In this document: positions 44,230-56,221 of the stretch, in pieces | Position numbering within the stretch: the first letter of the stretch is position 1 | Layout of the letters: every line of letters begins with the position of its first letter | Source: Adiantum capillus-veneris | Lineage: Eukaryota; Streptophyta; Polypodiopsida; Polypodiales; Pteridaceae | Assembly (NCBI GenBank): GCA_014529385.2 | Contig: CM043956.1 | Coordinates: 88,903,221-88,967,220, forward strand | Direction: 5' to 3' | DNA length: 64,000 nucleotides | Position numbers and translations under genes: made by a program | Notes under the pieces: generated by a model | Seen by the model: only the letters and a program-made list of their open reading frames with translations | Databases searched by the model: none | Told to the model about the DNA's origin: nothing

Positions 44230-46358
44230 CAGGCAGTCTGAGTGACGTATCTCAGTGGATGTATTAAATTTTTCACAAAGAAATGTACAAAGTAACCTCA
44301 AGCTTGTGCAAAGCCTTGAGGGATCGCTATACCAAGAAGCTACATTGGCTTAGGCGAGCCATTACCCATGAGCCTTTACTCATTATTAGCAGTCATGCTT
44401 GTGAGAGTTGCCCAATTCCACTTATCCAAATTCTTCCCTTTCTCAATCGCAAGTATTGTTTCTCTGTTTTCTTAGATAATCTATGTCAAGCTAGCTATTG
44501 AGATGTCCTTTTTGAACATTCGGCTATGCCTAGCCTTCCAAATTGGTTGAAATATGCAGAATGTAACAATTTGTGTGTAAATTAGAAACGCTTGGCTTTT
44601 CGTCCCCTTCCTCCTAAGAATAGATCATTCTTGAAGAACCCTATCTTCCAAGTCTTGTAAATCCATTTACATATCTTGCCTTCTAGGCCTCTAATTGTTA
44701 GGCACTCATTGAATAACTGGGAGGGGTACTCACTTGCTGTTTTGCACCTTGACCACCTATCTGAACTGGTACCTCGATCTTAAGTCTTGATGCTTGTTAG
44801 TAGAAAAGCACCCCATAACACCTTCCACAAAAATCTTCATTGACAATGGCCACTGTGGGTTCCAGATGTTATTTGCTACCGCCACCAAGTAGCTTCTATC
44901 CATTGTTTACCCCATTGCTTATTGAGGGGGGAGAGCCAATAAGTCTTGATCAGAGTGTGGAATATGCCCTTGGTTTGAGATTTATAAAAATGATTGCTCT
45001 TTGGCCATCGTCAAGCTTTCCACTCAGAATTGGACTTGTATGTAGGCATCATGAAATTGTCCATCCTTCTACAAATCTATTGATGAGTAGGCATCATGAA
45101 ATTGTCCATGTCTTCTACAAATCTATTGATCAGTAGTCTTTCAGTGCCATTGAGATGAAATTGGCTAGCCAGTTGGTCTATTCCTTTCTAGCTCTTGCTA
45201 TCGTTGTCCCTAAAATGGGTCAACCATTGGAGTCCTTTGCTATTCACTGACAATTTCTCTCCAAAAAGGGTTTAATAGTTCACTACCTGCTTTGAAGAGA
45301 TAAGGGGACCAGTGTGTATAGAGTTTTGGAAACATCTAGTTATCTCTCCCTACTCTAGTGCCTTCGTTGCTCTACCACCTACCAAGACCCACTGGAATCT
45401 TTGCTTGTGCAGTATGTCAACCCCTAGGGAGAACTCCGAAATCTCAAAAAATATTTCCTTTTGATACAATCTCTCCCGTCTAAAGATAGGTGGAATGGGT
45501 CATTTTTAGAAAGGGTCTTATCTCCCTCTCACTTTTTTCTTTTTGTAGTAATAATAGGAGAGTTAAATTGACAATACTAGATAAAAGCAAACCATGGATT
45601 CAATAACTCCATGCTCAAAATGAGCCATGGAGGATGACAAACCTTCCACATGTGTTTGAAGTAGAAAAATCTGACAATATGTGTGTCGATAAGCAAAACT
45701 TGGCTCTTGAACACCTTCCCACCTTGGAAGTGATCATTCTTAAAGAAACCTATCTTCCAGGTCTTTTGAACGTAGTTGTAAAGCTTCCTTGACACGCCAC
45801 ATATCGTCGGGCATTCCTTGAATAAGTGAGAGAGGCCTCACTAGCCTTTCTGCATTGCGAGCATCTATCAGGACCAATATATCAGGCTAGGACCTTCACC
45901 TCAGTAGGCAAGGCTCCCTAGAGAACCTTCCAAATAAGACCTTCGTCCCAAGTTGCCTATGTGGGCACCAGATGTTCTTCGCAATTGTTACCCATCTTGA
46001 TTTCGTCCAATGCTTGCCCCACTTCTTGTTCATGGGGGAAAACCAGTCCTTCAAGACCATAAGGGAGTTTTCCACGTCCTTGGTTTGCGGTTTAAGGAAG
46101 TGTCTATTCGTGGGGCACTGCCATGCCTCCACTCAAACTTGGGCTTGTAGGTAGGTAGCCAATATCTGTCTAGTCGTTCTAAAGCTCTAATGAAAAAAAA
46201 TATTTTACTCACATAAAGGTGGAACTAGGAGTCCAATTGGTCTTATTCATTCTAGCTTTTGTAGCTACTATCCCAAAACTGGCCCAATTGTCATAATCCG
46301 TTGTTATTGATCTTTCTGGCAGCTTCCCTTTAGGATGGGTTGAAAAGGACGCTTCCTA
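44230..46358 (-). mobile_element. Two LINE 3' halves in the same orientation, minus strand
   Basis: Two stretches (about 44230-45280 and 45560-46358) each carry the same LINE C-terminal region on the minus strand. The second is clearer: KKWGKHWTKSRWVTIAKNIW, a C-x2-C pair followed by an HLFKECPTICG segment, and YVQKTWKIGFFKNDHFQGG at 45577-45795, as also found at 51800 and 63200. The first stretch ends at a tail (ATGTATTAAATTTTTCAC) near 44270. Frames are broken. The repeat structure suggests two independent 5'-truncated insertions or a tandem duplication. Confidence 0.7.
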
Positions 46359-46890
46359 TTGGGGTAAAGCCCCATGTGGCCGGTTAGGCCAGGTACCCGC
46401 CCACTATACTTATTCATTATGTACATAATAGAATAAGGGGGCTCACATGTAGAGAGTGAGTTTTAGCCCCTACAAACACAAGGTCTCCTCTTCTCCTCTC
46501 TTCTCCATTGCTACACACACTCACACATGATCTCGCTCGTGCACTTCAACCGGTATTAGAGCTCAGGGATTGAGAGCATCATTGGAGCTCAGCGGGGAAG
46601 CAGCAAAAACTGTAGCATGTTTTTGCAGATCTATTTTGTCCTATTGAAACGTCTGGGTGATGTTTGAAGTGGTGTATTAACAAAACTGTGGAAAAAAATC
46701 ATAAAGAAACCTTGATTGTACATTTAAAATAGTATATAGTAATTCAAAAACAAGAGAATTGGATGTATGTGGTGTGGAAAGTGGGAGACTAACATCCAAT
46801 TATGTCTACGTGTAGGTGGACTCAATTAGTCAGCTACTTCTCTTGGGAGGGCACCCATCCCAACAGAAGTGCAATGCAAGTGCGTTATAC
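46359..46890 (+). mobile_element. LTR and leader of the gutted Copia family, plus strand
   Basis: The LTR (46359-46543) starts TATTGGGGTAAAGCCC, with the usual TG changed to TA. It is followed by CTTCAAC and then a primer site CGGTATTAGAGCTCAG (46551-46566). Leader-like sequence continues to about 46890 and no coding region follows. It interrupts LINE sequence on its left. Confidence 0.75.
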
Positions 46891-47225
46891 TAAGAGGTAA
46901 TCAACCAATGAGTTAAACCTTCTTGTTGGTTATTGCTCCAAACTAAAGTGTGCTTAAACTTGAATTTTATGTTTACCTAAGCTCATCCATGTGTAGAAGA
47001 AGCATATGATTTAGAACTAGCTCAGTGTGTAGGTATTTGGATGTGTTATGAACGTAGCATGGGTAATCAGGGATATAATCATTATTTTCTTTGTGATTTT
47101 TTTCACTCTAACTACCTCCTTCTTAATCACATGTAGGTGGTACATAAAGCATGGATTACCCACTTATGATTGCATGTGCACTAAAGGTGTGTGCTAAGGT
47201 GAATAGATGCATAAACACACGCATG
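46890..47225 (+). repeat. Dispersed repeat, copy 2
   Basis: Direct counterpart of 35001-35345 (shared TAGAAGAAGCATATGA and TTGCATGTGCACTAA). Non-coding, unidentified family. Confidence 0.75.
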
Positions 47226-47311
47226 GACATTGTTATCCTTACCTCCTAGCAAAGAAAAACGTGTCTCAACAATCCATAGTGTGTTCACACACATCACTAC
47301 AATAATTTGGT

Positions 47312-47461
<150 letters not shown>

Positions 47462-49549
47462 TACGTACATGTATGTGTTTGTTTGTGTGTGTTGTTTCTA
47501 AACATGAAAATTCTTTCCTTGAGGATTTCTACCATCTAATCATAAGTACTCTTGAGAAAAGTTATTCGCTATGGATGAAATTATGATTTGTGAAGATTAA
47601 CCTTGATAAATTAAGGAAAAAAATTGCCTTCATGGCAATTAAATAGATAAATTTGATGCAATAAAAATGAAAAAGATTTTAAACTAGATATTTCTTATTT
47701 TTCTCCAACTTTAATATTGTACAAAACCATAAATTTTTTAAAAATTAAATGGCTTAATTAAATAAAATATGTGCATGTGTCTCCTTCAGATATCCCTCCA
47801 ATTATGCAATGTTTTAGTTCTACAAACTGTCATTAGATTCTTATGATCTTGGCTTAATGGCTTTTATAGACTCTTAGATTCTTATGATCTTGGCTTAAAG
47901 GATTTTATAAACTCTTATATATCAAAATGCTTTTAAAGGTTGCTGGCATAATTGCACAAAAGCTTCCCTTGCATGTGAAAAGGAAGTGGAATGATTGTGT
48001 ATGTGTATTGCCATGAGGATGTCAAAGACTTTTTTGGGTGTTATGAGAAAACTAATTTCTTGCATGCGATGTTTTTTATGTTCTAATAAACGGTTGATAT
48101 ATTGGTGTATACGATTGAATGCAACGAATGTGCTAATCATTGTGTACTATTGATGTCCATTTATTGCTGCATATCTCTAGGTTGTTTTGGATAATATGCA
48201 TTGACACATGCAAGAGTTATTTTGAGTATTTGAAATATGCATTGCCATATGCAGCGGTTATGTTGAGTATTTGTTGTTGCCATCTCTGTTATTGCATAGT
48301 TTGTGTCATATCCAAATGTAGGTTAAGCTACAAAAATAGGAACGTAATCCTTAAATAAGCTGTTCAAAAAGGTTCTTCAAGCTTTTTTCATATGCAAGTC
48401 TTCATTATTTACTTTGATCTTTAGTTTTCGTGATGCAATTGAATGGATTAAACCAGCTTGTCCAAAGAAGGGAAGTAATGTACGCGATGGATATCTTTTT
48501 TTATTATTATTTTTTTATAGCAAATCGCTTTTATCTAAAAAAGAGAAGTAAGGTACTTGGTGGATATCTTAAGGTGAGCTTAACTATTTGATCTTTAAAG
48601 AGAAGTCGTCCTTAGCATAGTTGTGCACAAAGCTAACCATTATATGGATGCAACTGAGGTGCCCCCCATTCTCGAGGGGGTAAAAGGTAGGAAGAAAATA
48701 ATGAGGTGTTTGATGAGACTCCATATCCCAGAACATTGGGATCCAAGCATGTATGAAGACGATGAGGAATATGTTAATGTACCTACCTATGCGGAGGTTT
48801 GCAAGCACTCCAACTCATGCACACACGATATGGGGAGGGGGGTAACATTTTAAAATCTAACTAGTAGAGGGGAGGAGGGGGTAGGAGTTACCCCCTCCTC
48901 TTGTGGGTGCTTCCTAAGGCCAAATGGAAATTTGAGCCAAAGTAAGCAAAGTTAATGAAAACCAGCACATGTGATTAGGAATCAAGATGAAAAACAAGCA
49001 AACAATATAATCACAAAAAGTATTGGCTCTCGAGTCTCCATGTAAAGGCAGAATCGAGATACATGGGTAGTTAAGAAAATCAAGAAAAGGGTGGAGAGCC
49101 TATGATTAGGGTTGAAGTCAAGAGTAGCATTGGGCAAAGCTTCCATGTACTTGATTTGAAAGGTGTGCACCTACCTGCCATGGTTTCCACACGGCTTGTC
49201 AGAGGGGTGGGAAAAAAATATATAAAAGCAATATTATTTACATTTAGTGAAAGGATTTCAAACTAAAATGGACTAAAAGGCAACACGTTCCTCTAGATTT
49301 AATATTAGAGTTAAATAGTTTTTCTACAATGTCGGCTCTCTCTCAATCCTAAAGGTTTAACCGCCCAAGGTATTGACTTGATAACCCTTTTCTATATCTT
49401 CTCACAAAGCACAACTAGAAGGTTCCGTTGCTAGCCATTCTCTTGTGTACCTTCCACAAAAGCCTTCCCAAGACTCCTTGAGATGCCAAATACGCACGTT
49501 AGGCCAAGAAAAGCTTTGGAGTTTAAACATTCTAACTTTGACCTGACAA
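47462..49549. other. No gene seen; one doubtful small ORF
   Basis: AT-rich sequence. A phrase CTTATGATCTTGGCTTAA is duplicated at about 47841-47898. At 48623-48853 a 76-codon plus-strand frame (PEHWDPSMYEDDEEYVNVPTY) has normal, acidic composition and no recognisable domain; it might be a captured or element-derived fragment. Confidence 0.5.
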
Positions 49550-50190
49550 CTCTTGAACACCATGGGCTTCTAAACCATTTACTAATGCAATACACTATCA
49601 TTTTCTACCTTCTTTAATGCCCCCCCCAAAACCCCAACTCTCAAGTGAAATCGTGGAAGCAAAATGTCCTAAAAGTTAACATCCCTATCTAGCTTTACAT
49701 GTATCCCTCCCTTGTCACTATCTAAGATGGGCACCGCGGGAGGGGATCAATAAAGGAGGAGAAAAATGAGAGGCGCATCAATCATGGACCGTCAGATTTG
49801 ACATCCCAAGGGCGACTTGAATTTACAAATTTGCCCCGAATTTGGAACCCCCCTCGCATTTACTATATGACATACTCTTGAACACCATGGGCTTCTAAAC
49901 CATTTATTAATGCAATACACTATCATTTTCTACCTTCTTTAATGCCCCACTCTCAAGTGAAATCGTGGAAGCAAAATGTCCTAAAGGTTGACATCCCTAT
50001 CTAGCTTTACATGTATCCCCCCCTCGTCACTATCTAAGATGGGGAGTGGATCAATAAAGGAGGACAAAAATGAGAGGCTTGTCAATCGTGGACCATCACA
50101 TTTGATGGCCTAAGGGCAACCTGAATTTACAAATTTGTCCCGAATTTAAACAACCCCCCTCCCCCCTTATTTACTGGATGACATACTCAA
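49550..50190. repeat. Tandem duplication, unit about 325 bp
   Basis: The segment 49550-49874 (CTCTTGAACACCATGGGCTT..) is repeated at 49875-50190 with modest divergence and a few indels, mostly in C-runs. It is non-coding. Confidence 0.9.
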
Positions 50191-50207
50191 ATCCCCTATA
50201 TTTTAGT

Positions 50208-50459
50208 GAACGCAAGCGGGTGTGGTGGTCAGTGCACATGGCTCGCAGTGGGAGGATCGTGGGTTCAAGACATGGGACGCGGTCCACCCCAAATTTACAG
50301 ACCTACCCAAGTTTACTTTTCTCTTTGAATTCACCAAATATCTCGAATTTACAAATGTGCATTGAACGACCCGAATCACCTCAATCATAGATCCCCTCCC
50401 ACCCTACCCGTGTGAGATAGTGTGAAGGGTATCCCCCCGGGCTCAAAAAAAAAAAAAAA
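50208..50459 (+). mobile_element. tRNA-derived SINE with poly(A) tail
   Basis: An RNA polymerase III type head is visible: an A-box-like TGGTCAGTGCACATGG (50226-50241) and a B-box GGTTCAAGAC (50262-50271) about 30 bases on. A tRNA-unrelated body follows and ends in a 15-base A run (50445-50459). Flanking duplications are not evident. A decayed tRNA gene alone would not explain the body and tail. Confidence 0.65.
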
Positions 50460-51065
50460 CTCAAAACACACACACAACACACAAAGGCCGCAACCTTTTG
50501 TATTTGTTGTTGCACATCAAAGAGGTACAGTTATTTGAGAGTAATCGCAAAATGGTTGCCCCCTCCTGACCTCAGGTCCCCTAATCAACAATTATTTATG
50601 AACATAAACAAAGAAGTCTAGAGTATAACAAGAATATAACAGGCTAAGCATTGCCTCCAAGGCTTCCACCATTTTTTACTCTAGAAAGATAGGTCCAAGC
50701 TCATAATTATTGTTTACAAAGATCAAGGAATGCACAATATGTTATGCTCAAGACATGGATCCAACCACTAACTCAGCAAATCCAATGCAAGAACTCAAAC
50801 AAAAGTTGAAAGATGTGCATCTTTAGGGAAAGCTTAACTTATTGATTATTGTATAAGTCTTTTGGACCTATTGATGATCAAAATGAAAAAGCTGATTGCA
50901 CCAAATCCGCTAGGAAAGAGAAGGCCACACCTTGCCAACACAAACAAGTGATGGTGATATGGTACACTTCAGCAACCTGTAGTTAGTTTAGACCCTTATG
51001 AATGTGCCTATAGAGAGTGGACCAAACATGGTGAATTTATATATCTATGAAGTACTTAAAGATGG
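50460..51065. other. No gene seen
   Basis: AT-rich sequence without repeats or frames of note. Confidence 0.5.
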
Positions 51066-51073
51066 TTTTTTTT

Positions 51074-51112
<39 letters not shown>

Positions 51113-51180
51113 AGGGGAACTCACAATTGTGAGTGGATGTATTAAATTCTCCATAAATTACTAGATATGGTATTAACACG
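51066..51180 (-). mobile_element. LINE 3' tail, minus strand, with T18-G29 run
   Basis: Read on the minus strand, LINE tail sequence ends at the palindrome ACTCACAATTGTGAGT (51119-51134), followed by C-rich sequence, 29 C (51084-51112) and 18 A (51066-51083). The A run is the usual poly(A); the C run between is unusual. Confidence 0.65.
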
Positions 51181-51397
51181 ATGGTGAGCTATATAGAACA
51201 ACTTTATGGACAACCTTATGGACCTTGTGTATCGAGGAGGAGGCGATGAGTTGGTGGGGGTGGCTGCCTTGATAGCCGATGTAATTATAGTCCTTGGATG
51301 ATGTCATGGCTCAGCAAGAGCATGACAAGACCTTGTAATTTTTTGGGCTGTTCAATATAATTCACTCACAATTGTGAGTTTTGCTTTTTTTTTTTTT
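51181..51397 (+). mobile_element. LINE 3' tail, plus strand
   Basis: The sequence from about 51215 to 51396 matches 62705-62885 in inverted orientation nearly base for base. It ends in the palindrome ACTCACAATTGTGAGT (51364-51379), TTTGC and a T run. 5'-truncated copy. Confidence 0.8.
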
Positions 51398-51420
51398 AAA
51401 CATGATGGTGAGCTATATAG

Positions 51421-52129
51421 AATGGTAATGGTGACTATCAGGCTTGAGTAGCTATCAAGTTTACCACTGAACAGGTAGAGGCTCACACTTTTTTGCATGA
51501 AGGAATGTGAAGGCTCTCAAGCCTTGCATGATCCTAGAGCCAAATTACAATCTTGTATCCCAAAAGGTCGTTTTGAAGCATGCATGCTTTCAAGATGCAT
51601 ATCCTCTTGCAGCCCAAAAAGGTGGAGGCTTCAAGTCTCCCACCCTTTCAAGATACAATATGGACTTGCAACTCAAAAAAGTGGAGGCTCAAGCTTAAGT
51701 TCGAGCCTACACCCTTTCACAATGAAATATAAACTTGTAAGATGCTCGCAATGCAGAATGGCTAGTGGAGACCTCCCTCATCTTTTCAAGGAGTGCCCGA
51801 CGATCTGTGGCCTAGCGGGGAAGATTTGCATGTGGGTTCAAAAGACCTCGAATATAGGGATCTTCAAGAATGATTTTTTCTTTGGAGGGAAGGTGTTCAA
51901 GAGCCAACCATTGCTCAATGCAACACAGATTGTGAGATTTTGTTACTTCAAACATAGAAAACACGAAACTCGTATAAGCCATGACATGGCCCTCCTACAT
52001 TAAGACCACACCCAAACCTTGTTAGCCGATGTATCTACGATCCCTTGAAGAAGTAGGCTCGTCACGGGCATGGAAAGAATTTGCATTTTTTGGTTCTACT
52101 AATACTTATACCATTGTGAGTTTGCAAAT

Positions 52130-52160
<31 letters not shown>
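51421..52160 (+). mobile_element. LINE C-terminal region and tail, plus strand
   Basis: The frame in 51497-52003 ends in the LINE C-terminus: a zinc-like C-x2-C (RCSQCRMAS), HLFKECPTICGLAGKI, FFFGGKVFKSQPLLNATQIVRF. The stretch 51480-51720 contains loose repeats of a CCAAAAAGGTGGAGGCT-like phrase. The tail is near 52105 (CCATTGTGAGTTTGC) and is followed by (GA)n at 52133-52161. Confidence 0.7.
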
Positions 52161-52161
52161 A

Positions 52162-52589
52162 GATCCCAATTCACTAAATTGTGGACTTTGTTGTTGTTTT
52201 TTTGTTACTCTAAAGGACTTAGTACACAAATGGGCCAAGGTCTTTTAAATTTGCTTGTTTGACAAGTGTTCCTATGGAGCATTTTAGTCTTGTGAACGAA
52301 TAGAAAGAGATCCTAACCTTTTGAATGCTACTCTCCAAAAGACCAAAGGTGCATTCAATTTTTTTGGCATGTTTCACAAAGGCTTTTAGAGAACAAACTA
52401 ATAAACGATATATAGAAGTTTCATCATATATTAATAAAGGTCCTTTCATATAAGAAAAAAAATAATAATAATAATTTTGTTTTATTGTTTTCTATGCCTA
52501 TCAAATCTACTTTTTCGATAAAACACATCAAAATATTATTTTGCTTTGATTTTTTTCCCAAGAAACTTATTGAAAAGATTAACAAAAAT
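52162..52589. other. No gene seen
   Basis: AT-rich stretch with an A-rich tract near 52455. Nothing recognisable. Confidence 0.5.
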
Positions 52590-53000
52590 TTATAGAGTAT
52601 CTTTTTTTTTTTGCCAAACTCATAATTGTGAGTAGATGTATTGTATTAAACATTAAAAAAATATATACTAGCCTCAAGCTTTTATTGAGTCTTGAGGGGC
52701 CTTTTAAGACGTCAGAAGGCTTACACAGTGTCAAGTAACGACAAACCGTTCCACACACCCTTACCCGTTGCAAGAGGTCGTGACCGCTAGAGGTGCTTGG
52801 CTCCATTCGTTCGAATTCTTCTTTTTTCCCATTGCAATAATCAATTCACTGCTTTCGTGGATAATGCCCTTGAAACTAGCTTCTATGGTGTCATTCTAAA
52901 AAATCTGACAATTCTTGACTTTCCATAGGTGCTGAAAATAGTAGAACCTGATAGCTTGAGTACATATCATCAGTGCTTGGCTTTCAATTGCAAGTAAGAA
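52590..53000 (-). mobile_element. LINE 3' tail, minus strand
   Basis: On the plus strand a T run is followed by GCCAAACTCATAATTGTGAG (palindrome variant at 52618-52633) and ATGTATTGTATTAAA; on the minus strand this reads as LINE end plus poly(A). Sequence to about 53000 contains decayed LINE C-terminal text (CTGACAATTCTTGACTTTCC). Confidence 0.55.
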
Positions 53001-53300
53001 GCTAAGTTTTCACCCTTTTAAAATCAATTTTTAACGCTCATGACCCCTCAACAGTCACTTTTCTGCCTTTTGAAGGCCCCGTGAAGACCTCAGCTTGTTT
53101 TGTCTTGTTCAGCTCAAATAGAGATATTGCACGCTAGGCTCTTCTTCTTTTGATGAGAATAGTACTACTTTTAGGATTTACTTTGCATGTGGTAATTGAA
53201 TGTATCCATGGACTTCGCTATATGGCACCAAATTTTTTATGTGTCATAGGTAAGTCCAAATGGAAGATCATTTTCTTAAGTGATATGCACTAGTACGTAA
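53001..53300. other. No gene seen
   Basis: Unremarkable AT-rich flank of the LTR element that follows. Confidence 0.5.
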
Positions 53301-53500
53301 GCAAGACATAAGAATTCCAAACTTTTGGAAGTGATTGCTTCAAGAGTAGGAGCAACAAGTTTTGCCCAGTTAAGGCTGCTACAACGGGATGCGTGGCTAA
53401 GCAAGACATAAGAATTCCAAACTTTTGGAAGTGATTGCTTCAAGAGTAGGAGCAACAAGTTTTGCCCAGTTAAGGCTGCTACAACGGGATGCGTAGCTGC
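53301..53500. repeat. Exact 100-bp tandem duplication across an LTR boundary
   Basis: The unit 53301-53400 is repeated at 53401-53500 with very few changes. Each unit holds 76 bp of host flank, including the target duplication AAGGC, and the first 24 bp of the LTR. Confidence 0.92.
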
Positions 53501-53966
53501 CCTGCAAAATACCGAAAAACAATATACTACAAGCCGTAAAACGGACAAATCTCCATACCTGGCGAATCCACGAGCACATAATCGACGATATACGCGAACA
53601 AAGAGAGATAGAGGGCGGGAGAGAGAGAAAGGAAGCCTGCAGGCGCACCTCCTAGAGCAGAGTGCTACGTCGGCACGACGAGAGAGAAGAGGGAAGAGGA
53701 GAGAAGAACAACACAAGCATTGGGTGCAATCTCCCCCCGTGCAAGAGTGACCATTTCCCTCTTGCACGTATTTCATTTATAGATTTCTTAAATGGTCAAA
53801 TTGAGTACAAACTGGCCGGCCGGTCATAAATGGCCAAAGCTCATAAAAGAGCACTTGAATAATAAAATGTACAATGTATATACTTTCATTCGCATAGGCC
53901 TAGCTCGGTCCCAGTCTTTTTCCACTTGTCAGCTGCAACAAATAATAAAATATCAATTCCATAACA
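53477..53966 (-). repeat. 3' LTR of the third pol-less element
   Basis: 490 bp; minus-strand start TGTTATGGAATTG at 53966. A weak purine tract (AACGGAGAGG on the minus strand) lies just inside. Confidence 0.93.
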
Positions 53967-54385
53967 TACCTCTCCGTTGGAAAGCAACTGTCCTCAGTTG
54001 CGAAGATAGAAATCTGCAAATAATACTTGTCAAAAACAATGATTAGAAATCTGTATCAAATAGTAACAAAATTCATAAAATTAGACAATATTGCTTATGC
54101 CTGCCGTCATCCACATACTACCTATTCTAGTGTCCCATACCACTAGAATAAGCAGTATATGTCATACCCTGATAAATCAGGATATCATTGGTCACGCTCA
54201 TCATCAATCTCATAATGTCAAGTCTCATCACATAAACACTGCTAAATAATCACCAGATACCAAATCCCAATCCAATTCCACAATATAAGTTCAAATCCAA
54301 ATCACTTTCATTATGTACCCGGGTAACAAAATCATACCAGTTGCAGTGGTGGCCAGCCACTGCAGCATGATTTTGTGATTGGTGT

Positions 54386-54580
54386 TGCCTAAATCGGCGA
54401 ATCTACACCAATAAGACGTGCTGCCTAAACCGGTGAATTTGCACTAATGCTGCCTAAATCGGCGAATCTGCATTGGATATTGTTTAAAAAGCGTGAATCT
54501 GTAGTTTGTTGTTGTGCTGCCTAAATCGGCGAATCTGCACTAGATGAGCATTGACACAGTGCCTAAATCGGCGAATCTGT
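54386..54580. repeat. Six copies of a GCCTAAATCGGCGAATCTG motif
   Basis: Copies start at about 54386, 54422, 54451, 54481 (degenerate), 54518 and 54560, spaced 29-42 bp. The core GCCTAAATCGGC has short inverted ends (GCC/GGC). The intervening sequence is different each time, so the motif itself is what is repeated. Confidence 0.93.
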
Positions 54581-55338
54581 GTGCATGTGACCAATGGACT
54601 AGACAAGACATAAATGAGAAAAAGTATATTTACTACGTTGTTGACATCACAGTGCAGTATATCACCAAAAGAATTACAAATGGTTGTGCACTGTCCCAGA
54701 GCATCTTAGCTCGCATGAGTAGTTGCATAGCTTACTGACAAATCATCCCAACAAAATTTCATTCAATATAATTAGAGGGCATGACCTTAGCGGTGCAAGA
54801 GGGTATCATAAAGTGGGATAAAATATGGTTAGGGTATTAGTACAAAAGCTGTAAAAATGAGTTTGCAAAATAAAGCAAAGAGATTACTTATCTAACGTCC
54901 TCGCATTATGGCCTGCATAGGTTTTTGTGAATCCTTAAATGAGTTAGAGAAATGGAACAAGTGAAGATCATGATAAAAATCACTTGATTACGGTCAAGCA
55001 AGACAGATACATTTATTTCCTTAAAATTGTGGTAAACGAACTAAAACATAATGGTGTGGAGCAGCGCTAATGTACAACAACTAGTAAAATGTAACAATGA
55101 GCTATTCGAAAGGAGAAAACCCAGAAAATCTTCACAGTTTGAGAAGTGTAACAAATTTTGTCCCTAATTAAGAATGCAAGATATTTGATCGATACAAGGA
55201 ATTTGAGAAAGAGCATGCAATAGAGCCGGGTCGTAACTAGATGAAGTTGCAAAAAGTGGTTACCGAGCAAGCTGGCAGTAGGAGTATGAGCATAGAACAT
55301 TTTGTACTAACGTGTGCTAGCATTAACCAACTGAATAT

Positions 55339-55422
55339 AAAATGCTAATGCTAATAGCATTTGCTATTAGCATTAGCATTTTGTGATTCCTAGCAATGCT
55401 AATAGCATTGCTAGGAATCACA
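55339..55422. repeat. Two abutting perfect hairpins
   Basis: Hairpin one (55339-55382) has 21-bp arms, built from the phrase TGCTAATGCTAATAGCA, around a TT loop. Hairpin two (55382-55422) has 19-bp arms TGTGATTCCTAGCAATGCT around an AAT loop. They share one base. Both contain TGCTAATAGCA-like text. No mismatch is present in either stem. Confidence 0.97.
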
Positions 55423-56166
55423 AAGGTGTTTAAAATATTGTGCCACGTATCGACAGAATACCATAAAAATCTTCAGTAAAATAAAGTCTATGCAATTAGT
55501 GTGATATAATCCATTGTGTTCGAAACACTTGCTACGTAAATTTGTGTTGTTACCCATCGCAATTTGGTATCATTCGTTAATGTTCCTCACTGTGCTTTAG
55601 TTAGCTTTGTGGATATATTATTATCTAGCCAGATTGTAGTTGTTGATCGGGTGTATTGGCAACGTAATTAAGGGTGGGGGGGGAAGAGGTAAAGGGACAG
55701 GGATACGAGCAGAGGCCATGATACCGGTACCAAGATAAGGCTATATCACAGCATGGCATCGTCCAGTATAGTATGAGATATGAAGCCACTTGCATTGTCT
55801 ATTTAGTGAGTGAGACCACTCATTAGAGTTATGAGAGTCCTCAGGTTGTTTATGCTAGAGTGGGCCAACACGAGGAGAGACATTCACAGGGGGTTATGTT
55901 TGATTGTGTGAGAGTAGAGACTAGACATTTAGAATAATGAGAGCAATTGGACAGAATCAAGGTGGATCTAATCCAATATATGGGTGCAAAAATTAAAATG
56001 AAGTAGAGCAAAATATGTAAAAACGAAGAGCTTAAAAACATCAGATTAAAAGGGTCATGATCATGTCAATGCCTGAGAATGCTCGATAATGGGCGTTGTC
56101 GCAGAAAGTAGTACGTCAATCCCACTAAAGAGCGTCTTCAATGTCCATTTTTGCAGTAGTGGTACG

Positions 56167-56169
<3 letters not shown>

Positions 56170-56221
<52 letters not shown>

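Noticed and set aside
50216-50288. tRNA gene
   Set aside because: A and B boxes are present, but no acceptor stem pairs, and a body plus poly(A) follow; better explained as a SINE.
53276-53776. Cys-rich 166-codon minus-strand frame, repeated at 58716-59033
   Set aside because: Both lie in the two LTRs of the same element and read through the 100-bp duplication; open by composition, with no domain.
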